DNA from: Shewanella putrefaciens
Lineage (GTDB): Bacteria; Pseudomonadota; Gammaproteobacteria; Enterobacterales; Shewanellaceae
Assembly: GCF_016406325.1 (NCBI RefSeq)
Contig: NZ_CP066370.1
Span: 3,968,001-4,032,000 of the forward strand
Direction: 5' to 3'
Length of the DNA stretch: 64,000 nt
Shown: piece by piece, positions 57,401 to 64,000 of the stretch
Layout: each line of letters opens with the position of its first letter
How positions within the stretch are numbered: the first letter of the stretch is position 1
Notes under the pieces: model-generated
Told to the model about the DNA's origin: nothing
Databases searched by the model: none
The model's input: the letters and a program-made list of their open reading frames with translations, nothing else
Position numbers and translations under genes: made by a program

Positions 57401-58798
57401 TTAATTCATCGCACAGTAGAGAGTTCGCCCCTCAACAACACTTGCAGAAACCCTGATTGTTCCATGGATTTCCAGTTCATTGAATACTAAATACTGCCCC
57501 TCGCGCTGGAAGGGAAATGCTAAAGGTAACAGAGTTGCGGCTTCAATGCCCTCACAATAATTCTGTAGAGGGACATCCAATAGTGGACTACCATTAACAT
57601 TTAAGTTGCTGAATTGTGAACTCATCCCTAAATAAGCTTGTGTCATCTCCCCTTGATAGGGCACCACGTAAAAGCCTGAGCGCACATCCCCCACATCGAT
57701 AAAACTACTGCTATCACTCACGCTTGGCATCACGAGTAAAGGCACTTTAGGGTCCTGAATATCCTTAAGCAACTGTGCTAATTTCTGATCAGTTGCTGGA
57801 TAATAGGCCAACATATTCTGTAAATTTTTTTTCTGCGCACTCTGTTTTTCAACGGGTGGCACTATCGGCTTCACACGATTAAGCAACAGATCTACGGCTA
57901 ACATGCCTGACATAACCGATTCTTTCCACACATAGGGATCTTGATTGATATCTAATAATATGCCCGCAATAGCGCCGATATTTTCCGCCTCAGCAGCCCA
58001 TCCACCCAGCATCTTTTGTTGTTGATAATAATTATGAACATACTGCAACAACAGCTTTTGGTAACCCAAGTAGGATTGATTTTGACTTAACAAGCGTGCG
58101 CCTGCCACTAACTCGATATACTTAGCGCTGCCTTCCACGAGATCATTTAAATACCCTACCCTATCCTCGTTAGGTGCAATTTGACGCCATAGCTGCAGCC
58201 AATAGGCGGCATAACCCAGTTGTACAGACTGTTGCTCGGGTTGCATTAACGCCACCATCAAGGCATTAAATAACTGTAAGCGGTAATAGCGAGCGTCAAG
58301 ATTGAGCGGAAAAACCTCACCTTCATAACGGCGTCCTTCTTCTAATATTCGCCATTCCGACTGAGCATAAAAATGAAATGCTTCGTGTAAGCTATTACCC
58401 GCCCAAACTAAAAAGGATAAATCGGTGATTTTTGTGTCAGCAGCAAATTGAATTGTCGGCGCTTCAAACTGAATTAAAACACCTGGTAGCCCCTGATATT
58501 GTGGAAATCCAAAGTTGACTGATAATCCAGAATGCAAGTTAACAGATTCTAACACGCTGTTATCTTGGATGATCTCGCCTCCTGGTTGGCGTAACCACAC
58601 ATTGCCACCATAGCTAAACAGATGGACTTTATCCTCAAGCTTAAATCCCGGCCACAGTACTTCACTCTGGCGACTACTTTGAGTCATATAATCGAGGTAT
58701 AGACGGGCAAGTTGTTCTGGAGATGCCTTATCAGCAAACGCGGGGATTGCAGCGGCGGCACCTAAAAACCATAGGAGCACCACCATCATATTTTTCAT
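57401..58798 (-). CDS. secreted putative zinc metallopeptidase-like protein (HExxH)
   Basis: The 465-aa protein has a signal peptide ending near AFA/DKAS. HEAFH at residues 138-142 matches HExxH. About 80 residues later VEGSAKYIE offers Glu222 or Glu229 as a third ligand, a gluzincin-like arrangement. No known family is recognised, so a peptidase role is an inference. It is followed by the acyltransferase-3 gene with a 2-base gap. ATG 58798 was chosen; a GTG six codons before is possible. Confidence 0.6.
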   Translation of the reverse strand: MKNMMVVLLWFLGAAAAIPAFADKASPEQLARLYLDYMTQSSRQSEVLWPGFKLEDKVHLFSYGGNVWLRQPGGEIIQDNSVLESVNLHSGLSVNFGFPQYQGLPGVLIQFEAPTIQFAADTKITDLSFLVWAGNSLHEAFHFYAQSEWRILEEGRRYEGEVFPLNLDARYYRLQLFNALMVALMQPEQQSVQLGYAAYWLQLWRQIAPNEDRVGYLNDLVEGSAKYIELVAGARLLSQNQSYLGYQKLLLQYVHNYYQQQKMLGGWAAEAENIGAIAGILLDINQDPYVWKESVMSGMLAVDLLLNRVKPIVPPVEKQSAQKKNLQNMLAYYPATDQKLAQLLKDIQDPKVPLLVMPSVSDSSSFIDVGDVRSGFYVVPYQGEMTQAYLGMSSQFSNLNVNGSPLLDVPLQNYCEGIEAATLLPLAFPFQREGQYLVFNELEIHGTIRVSASVVEGRTLYCAMN

Positions 58799-58986
58799 TT
58801 CTTGGCCTAAACACACACAATGAGTTCACAAAACAGCGTTAGCATATAGCGCAATTAAGCAATAGTGAAACATTTGCAAAAAAATAATTCCCCTTTAACA
58901 CGCTAAAATTCACACCGAATCAGTAACTGCTAATAAAATCATATTTTTACCGTAAAATATTCGTGTTACAAGTCATCGCAGAAGAC

Positions 58987-59337
58987 TTAACTTTTAGCAT
59001 TAGGTGACTCATCCCCAAACCAAAGTGCCAGTTTATCTGCTGCGAGGGATTTCACTTCATCATCAATATATAGAGCTACCATAGTCAAAGCAGCAGCGAG
59101 AGCGCCTAAATCGTCGGTAAAGCCAACTAAAGGTGTCAAGTCAGGGATCGCATCCAAAGGCGAGATAAAGTAAGCCAAGGCCCCAAAAATCACCGACTTA
59201 GCCCACTTAGGTGTATTCGGCCTTTGCGCGGCATAATAGAGCCATAGAGCGCGCTCAATGACATCCTTGCCCGCCTGACGGCTAAAGAGTTTGATTTTGC
59301 TCCAAAATCCCGTTTCAGTAAATTGCTCATCCGCCAT
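58987..59337 (-). CDS. DUF1232 (YkvA-like) membrane-associated protein
   Basis: The 116-aa protein has the DUF1232 core AYFISPLDAIPDLTPLVGFTDDLGAL with the conserved SPLDxIPD and GxxDD motifs, next to two hydrophobic stretches. Family function is unknown. It has a good GGAGAGAA site and its own promoter region. Confidence 0.88.
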   Translation of the reverse strand: MADEQFTETGFWSKIKLFSRQAGKDVIERALWLYYAAQRPNTPKWAKSVIFGALAYFISPLDAIPDLTPLVGFTDDLGALAAALTMVALYIDDEVKSLAADKLALWFGDESPNAKS

Positions 59338-59938
59338 GATATTCTCTCCAATAATATAGCTCTCACAGTGTACGACGATTTAGCACTGGGAACAGTGCAA
59401 AATAGTAACCTAAATACCAGTCAAACACTTACAACATAAAAAACGATTGAAATCAGTATACTGCTGCCTCTAAGTCAACGAGCACCATTTACGTCAAGCT
59501 AATCACGATATTAGGCACAAATGACAAATTTCAGATCTTTCCCCTCAAATCTAAGAATAAATCTAAGAACATTATCACTTTTAATAGGTAAAGATGATTT
59601 TATAAAGAATATTTATGCATAATAATTCAAATATGGCATGCGCTATAAATGATGTTCACCATTGTAGTAGTCATTTAATTATAATTAGAAAAATATCATT
59701 AAATGTTTTATGCAATATTTAATACTATAATGCATTAAGGATATTTACATTTGTAATTTAGATAATGGTACTTAAGGACGATTGACTGCTTTTAACAAAT
59801 ACAAAAATAGATGAAATAAATAATTACACTTAATTAAAAACAAGACACTGATCATATTTTTATTTATAACACACAGATAAACTCTATACCGTAATAAAAC
59901 GTTTCTATCATTTTCTCTAAGTCATAATGGAGTTGTAT
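59338..59938. other. gene-free AT-rich stretch upstream of the speF leader
   Basis: The 601 bases are AT-rich. An 11-bp direct repeat AAATCTAAGAA occurs at 59547-59557 and 59559-59569, and a GCACTG/CAGTGC palindrome is at 59383-59398. The promoter of speFL-speF should lie near the right end. No gene or further RNA was recognised. Confidence 0.5.
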
Positions 59939-60043
59939 ATGAAGAGGAAATCTAAAATTATGGCGCATATCCGGCGCACACGACATATCATGATGCCTAG
60001 TCAACGTGATTATTTCGACCATTCATTTATCTTTCTCCGCTGA
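59939..60043 (+). CDS. speFL: SpeFL ornithine-sensing leader peptide
   Basis: ATG 59939 (behind GGAG, 7 bases) opens a 34-codon frame that ends at TGA 60043. Residues 10-16 are HIRRTRH, the HIRRxxH sensor motif of SpeFL. From memory of E. coli SpeFL the two align over 34 residues without gaps, with about 16 identities, including Met8, Arg23, Phe26-Asp27, Phe30 and Arg34. In E. coli and Salmonella the ribosome that has made this peptide captures ornithine, arrests near the stop and blocks Rho-dependent termination, turning on speF. Here it stands 323 bases before speF. It is too short for routine gene calling. Confidence 0.88.
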   Translation: MKRKSKIMAHIRRTRHIMMPSQRDYFDHSFIFLR

Positions 60044-60366
60044 TCCTAGCGCAGGTAGTAAACTAAGTAACAGGTCTAAAGTGGTATTGTGTCAACTTAC
60101 GTAGGCACCTATCATACTGTATTAACTTAGTTTGTTATCTCGCACCCTTATCAAAGCATTCTTTTATTAGTGCAGATTTTCTGCGGCTACTCTATTCACG
60201 CATCCAATAAATATATTTCAAATTATATTTTATTTAGCGTATTACGTATAGCCACATCTAAGCTGCGCATGGAATAGCTATATCTAATTTTTATGCCATT
60301 AATATTTTTAATTAGGTATAGGCACTGTTGTATCCAAATTATTTAGTAGCAAAAAGGAAATTAACT
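60044..60366 (+). promoter_or_regulatory. leader region between speFL and speF
   Basis: The stretch holds AAACTAAGT (60060-60068) that can pair with ACTTAGTTT (60125-60133) and a small GCAG/CTGC hairpin near 60172-60184. In the known system this region carries the Rho-loading site and an RNase/attenuation structure. No intrinsic terminator with a T run was found, in keeping with Rho control. Confidence 0.55.
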
Positions 60367-62529
60367 ATGAAATCATTAAAAGTAGCCGCTAGCTTATCTG
60401 TCAGATCTTGTTTCGATATAGACAGAGAAGTCGTCAACGTATTAACCACTGATTTTTGCGATGTAGGTGCGGCTGTTGTCTCTGTTGATGATGTTAGAAA
60501 TGGTATTGTTGAAAAGATTAAAAATACCGGATTAAAACTACCGATTTTCGTTTCAGTTTGCTGTGAAGAAACCTTCCCAGATGATGTATGCTCATCAATT
60601 ACTGGGGTATTTGAACTCTGCGGAGATAACACTGACTTCTACGGAAAACAGGTGGAAACTGCGGTTAATAAATATGAGCAAGCTTTATTACCCCCTTTCT
60701 TTGGGACACTCAAAAAATACGTCGAAATGGGCAACTCCACCTTTGCTTGCCCTGGCCATCAAGGTGGACAATTCTTCCGTAAACACCCTGTAGGCCGTCA
60801 GTTCTTCGACTTTTTTGGCGAAACTATTTTCCGTGCTGATATGTGTAATGCCGACGTTAAATTAGGCGACCTACTCATCCATGAAGGTGCGCCGCTTGAT
60901 GCACAAAAATATGCGGCTAAAGTGTTTAATGCCGATAAAACTTATTTCGTACTCAATGGGACTTCTTCTTCCAATAAAGTGGCCACTAATGCGTTATTAG
61001 CAAAAGGGGATTTAGTACTCTTTGATCGCAATAACCATAAATCGAACCACCATGGCGCGCTAATTCAAGCGGGTGCAACACCGATTTATTTAGAAACAGC
61101 ACGTAACCCCTTCGGTTTTATTGGTGGTATAGATGCCCACTGTTTCCAAGAATCTTATTTAAGAGAACAAATTCGTGAAGTTGCCCCAGAACGCGCCGAT
61201 GAAAAACGCCCATTCCGGTTAGCGATTATCCAATTGGGTACCTACGACGGTACTATCTATAATGCTCGCCAAGTGGTTGATCGTATTGGTCATCTATGTG
61301 ATTACATTCTGTTTGACTCAGCTTGGGTGGGCTATGAACAGTTTATTCCCATGATGAATGACTGTTCACCACTACTGCTCGAACTGACGCCAGAAGATCC
61401 TGGTATTATCGTGACGCAGTCTGTACACAAACAACAAGCAGGCTTCTCACAGACCTCACAAATTCATAAAAAAGATAAGCATATCAAAGGCCAAACGCGA
61501 TACTGTAACCATAAGCGTTTCAATAACGCCTTTATGATGCATGCCTCAACCAGCCCCTTCTATCCTCTGTTTGCGGCGCTGGATGTGAACGCAAAAATGC
61601 ATGAAGGAGCAAGCGGTCGTTATCTGTGGCGCGAAGCGGTAAAAGCGGGTATCGAAGCACGTAAGCTATTGCTCAAAAAGTGTAAATATATCAAACCCTT
61701 CGTGCCAACCATGATCGACGGTCGCCTATGGCAAGAATATGAAACCGAGCAAATGGCCGACGATTTACGCTTCTTTGAATTCGAACCCGGTCAAAAATGG
61801 CACTCCTTCGAAGGTTATGAAAAAGGCCAATATTTCGTTGATCCTTGTAAATTCCTGTTAACAACTCCGGGTATTGATGCCGAAACGGGTAAATATACTG
61901 AGTTTGGAATTCCCGCGACTATTTTGGCTAACTTTTTACGGGAAAATAATATTATTCCAGAGAAGTGCGACTTAAATTCGATTTTATTCCTGATGACACC
62001 CGCAGAAGATATGGCAAAAATGCAACACTTAGTGTCGCAAATATCCCGCTTCGAAAAATTAGTTGATGAAGATGCACCATTATCCGAAGTCTTACCTAAT
62101 GTTTATAACGCCAATAAAGCCCGTTACAAAGATTATACTATCCGCCAACTCTGCCAAGAAATGCATAATCTTTATGTCAGCCATGATGTAAAACAATTGC
62201 AAAAAGAAATGTTCAGAAAAGCACATTTCCCAACTAAGGTAATGGACCCTCAAGAAGCTAATCTTGAATTTATTCGCGGTAAAGTAGAACTAGTCCCACT
62301 CTCTCAAATTGAAGGTCGTATCGCTGCCGAAGGTGCGCTGCCATATCCACCAGGAGTGCTATGTATGGTTCCAGGTGAAATATGGGGAGGTGCTGTACAG
62401 CGTTATTTCTTAGCCCTTGAAGAAGGTATCAACTTATTACCCGGATTCTCGCCAGAGTTGCAAGGTGTTTATCTCGAAAACACCGCCGAAGGCAAAATCC
62501 AAGCATTAGGTTATGTATTAGCTAAATAA
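60367..62529 (+). CDS. speF: inducible ornithine decarboxylase
   Basis: The 720-aa enzyme decarboxylates ornithine to putrescine, consuming a proton. It has the fold-I PLP decarboxylase layout: N-terminal wing domain, FACPGHQGGQFFRKHPVGRQF, LNGTSSSNKVATNALL, FDSAWVGYEQF, and TQSVHKQQAGFSQTSQIH with the PLP lysine. The sequence is close to E. coli SpeF. ATG 60367 follows AAAAGGAA; a TTG at 60328 in the same frame was rejected because the family starts with MKSLKVA-like sequence. Expression is probably controlled by SpeFL. Confidence 0.96.
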   Translation: MKSLKVAASLSVRSCFDIDREVVNVLTTDFCDVGAAVVSVDDVRNGIVEKIKNTGLKLPIFVSVCCEETFPDDVCSSITGVFELCGDNTDFYGKQVETAVNKYEQALLPPFFGTLKKYVEMGNSTFACPGHQGGQFFRKHPVGRQFFDFFGETIFRADMCNADVKLGDLLIHEGAPLDAQKYAAKVFNADKTYFVLNGTSSSNKVATNALLAKGDLVLFDRNNHKSNHHGALIQAGATPIYLETARNPFGFIGGIDAHCFQESYLREQIREVAPERADEKRPFRLAIIQLGTYDGTIYNARQVVDRIGHLCDYILFDSAWVGYEQFIPMMNDCSPLLLELTPEDPGIIVTQSVHKQQAGFSQTSQIHKKDKHIKGQTRYCNHKRFNNAFMMHASTSPFYPLFAALDVNAKMHEGASGRYLWREAVKAGIEARKLLLKKCKYIKPFVPTMIDGRLWQEYETEQMADDLRFFEFEPGQKWHSFEGYEKGQYFVDPCKFLLTTPGIDAETGKYTEFGIPATILANFLRENNIIPEKCDLNSILFLMTPAEDMAKMQHLVSQISRFEKLVDEDAPLSEVLPNVYNANKARYKDYTIRQLCQEMHNLYVSHDVKQLQKEMFRKAHFPTKVMDPQEANLEFIRGKVELVPLSQIEGRIAAEGALPYPPGVLCMVPGEIWGGAVQRYFLALEEGINLLPGFSPELQGVYLENTAEGKIQALGYVLAK

Positions 62530-62613
62530 CAGTTTTTGACTGCAGAGTTAATTAACCCCGCTCTGCAGTCAATCTCATCTCTCTAAAATGAATTATATAA
62601 TTAGGTCATTATT

Positions 62614-63933
62614 ATGAGTAAATCAGAGAATAAAATTGGTGTTGTCCAATTAACGATTATCACCATAGTCAATATGATGGGTTCAGGCATTATTATGTTG
62701 CCAACCCAATTAGCCCAAGTGGGAACCATTTCAATTTTATCTTGGCTCGTCACGGCCGCGGGCTCTACGGCGCTGGCCTTTGCCTTTGCTAAGTGCGGTA
62801 TGTTCAGTAAAAAATCCGGTGGTATGGGCGGTTATGCCGAGTATGCCTTTGGTCGTTCAGGTAACTTTATGGCCAACTATACCTATGCGGTTTCACTATT
62901 AATTGCCAATGTCGCGATTGCTATTTCGGCCGTAGGTTACGCCGCGGTATTGCTTGAGGTTAACCTAAGTCCTATCGCCATTTGCCTTGCGACGATTGGC
63001 GTGCTTTGGTTAGCGACAATTGCAAACTTTGGTGGTGCCCGCATTACAGGCCGCGTGAGTAGCGTAACAGTTTGGGGAATTATCATACCTGTGATTGGTG
63101 TGTCTTTAATTGGCTGGTACTGGTTTGATATTGACCTCTATAAAGGCGCTTGGAACCCGCATGATATGCCATTCTTTAAAGCACTAGGCGGCTCTATCGC
63201 AATGACATTATGGGCTTTCCTTGGTTTAGAATCAGCCTGCGCAAACTCTGAAGCTGTTGATAATCCAGAAAAAAATGTACCCATCGCCGTTATGGGGGGG
63301 ACATTAGGTGCGGCGATAATCTACATCGTTTCCACCAACGTTATTGCTGGTATTGTACCAAACGCTGAGCTTGCTATGTCGAATGCGCCATTCGGTTTAG
63401 CCTTCGCGCAAATGTTTAATCCTGTGGTCGGAAAAATCGTGATGGCCTGTGCCATTATCTCCTGTACTGGATCGCTATTAGGCTGGCAGTTCACTATTGC
63501 CCAAGTGTTTAAAGCCTCAGCCGATGAAGGATTCTTTCCAAAAATATTCTCTAAGGTCAGCAAAGCCGATGCGCCTATTTGGGGTATGACAATTATCGTT
63601 TCAATTCAAACTATGTTGTCATTAATGACCATTAGTCCCTCACTGAGCAAACAGTTTGAAGCCCTTGTCAATCTTGCTGTCGTCACCAATATTGTGCCCT
63701 ACATTTTATCGATGGCCGCCCTAGGTATTATGCAAAGACAGCTTAAAGTGCCTGCGAATAAGGCCCGTGTTGCCAACGTCATTGCCGTGATTGGTGCCCT
63801 ATATAGCTTCTACGCCCTTTATAGCTCCGGTGAAACAGCAGTAATGCTTGGTGCAATAGCGACCTTCTTCGGTTGGACTATCTACGGTGTTATTTCAAAT
63901 AAAACCCCAGTCGCTGAGGCGCGCCCAGTGTGA
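62614..63933 (+). CDS. potE: putrescine/ornithine antiporter
   Basis: The 439-aa protein has about twelve membrane helices. GVVQLTIITIVNMMGSGIIMLPTQLAQVGTISILSWL is near-identical in kind to E. coli PotE, and WAFLGLESACANSEAVDNPEKNVPIAV is the usual central segment. PotE swaps external ornithine for internal putrescine, so with speF it forms an acid-resistance and proton-motive cycle. It follows speF by 84 bases, presumably in one operon. Confidence 0.95.
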   Translation: MSKSENKIGVVQLTIITIVNMMGSGIIMLPTQLAQVGTISILSWLVTAAGSTALAFAFAKCGMFSKKSGGMGGYAEYAFGRSGNFMANYTYAVSLLIANVAIAISAVGYAAVLLEVNLSPIAICLATIGVLWLATIANFGGARITGRVSSVTVWGIIIPVIGVSLIGWYWFDIDLYKGAWNPHDMPFFKALGGSIAMTLWAFLGLESACANSEAVDNPEKNVPIAVMGGTLGAAIIYIVSTNVIAGIVPNAELAMSNAPFGLAFAQMFNPVVGKIVMACAIISCTGSLLGWQFTIAQVFKASADEGFFPKIFSKVSKADAPIWGMTIIVSIQTMLSLMTISPSLSKQFEALVNLAVVTNIVPYILSMAALGIMQRQLKVPANKARVANVIAVIGALYSFYALYSSGETAVMLGAIATFFGWTIYGVISNKTPVAEARPV

Positions 63934-64000
63934 ACACCCGACGATATTGTCTATGTTCACCCCCTAACGAATAGCGCCCTTAACATCAATACTCAGGGAC
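63934..64000. other. window end, no feature seen
   Basis: The last 67 bases show no coding sequence or clear terminator. Confidence 0.4.

Noticed and set aside
60328-60366. Upstream TTG start for speF
   Set aside because: The family N-terminus begins at ATG 60367, which has AAAAGGAA before it.
59338-60366. Intrinsic attenuator before speF
   Set aside because: No stem followed by a T run was found; Rho-type control fits better.
1-64000. CRISPR arrays, tRNA or rRNA genes, prophage or integrase
   Set aside because: No regularly spaced repeats, no cloverleaf-like sequences or phage genes were recognised on reading both strands.

Overview
The window looks like a chromosomal segment of a gammaproteobacterium, most probably Shewanella (inferred from remembered protein similarity and gene order; no search was run). 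The clues are a gmk-rpoZ-spoT-ridA block, a methylcitrate operon of the AcnD/PrpF type driven by a GntR-family gene, a selO-srkA-dsbA block with small Shewanella-type companions, and an inducible speF-potE pair. No rRNA, tRNA, CRISPR array or intact transposase was seen. Most of the window is dense, ordinary core chromosome.

Layout. 1-4.4 kb: a sulfotransferase-like gene, a NahK-like sugar kinase overlapping a sugar nucleotidyltransferase, a 73-bp palindromic repeat and an unknown membrane protein. 4.6-8.2 kb: gmk, rpoZ, spoT, ridA. 8.4-14 kb: acyl-CoA ligase, Ca/Na antiporter and a TonB receptor with a Fur-type box. 14.07-14.34 kb: a 268-bp MITE-like element that supplies the stop codon of the next gene. 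14.3-20.4 kb: DUF1963 protein, sodC, comM, two tandem acyltransferases and a DUF523 protein. 20.5-27.7 kb: propionate (2-methylcitrate) operon with three identical-type operators. 27.9-32.5 kb: a 1511-aa c-di-GMP sensor enzyme. 32.5-37 kb: ilvE, rof, a second RidA protein, an NhaC-type antiporter and zapB. 37.1-37.33 kb: a candidate small RNA. 37.5-41.4 kb: lipoprotein-selO-DUF3630-srkA-dsbA. 41.5-45.3 kb: small conserved genes. 45.4-55.5 kb: an iron-siderophore locus with TonB receptor, TetR regulator, BtuCDF-type importer and a divergent pair of exporter-fold ABC proteins around one Fur-type box. 55.7-59.3 kb: a secreted unknown, an acyltransferase-3 protein coupled to a HExxH protein, and a DUF1232 protein. 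59.9-63.9 kb: ornithine decarboxylase system speFL-speF-potE.

The most notable find is a 34-codon ORF at 59939-60043 upstream of speF. It carries the HIRRxxH motif of SpeFL, the ornithine-sensing arrest peptide known from E. coli and Salmonella, so polyamine synthesis here is probably controlled by ribosome arrest as well. Other points worth a second look are the orphan terminator with an 11-codon ORF at 37279-37332, the TA-flanked repeat family, the kinase/nucleotidyltransferase pair, and the HExxH protein coupled to an acyltransferase.

Start codons were chosen by ribosome-binding sites and family N-termini. Where the choice is not obvious the entry says so.
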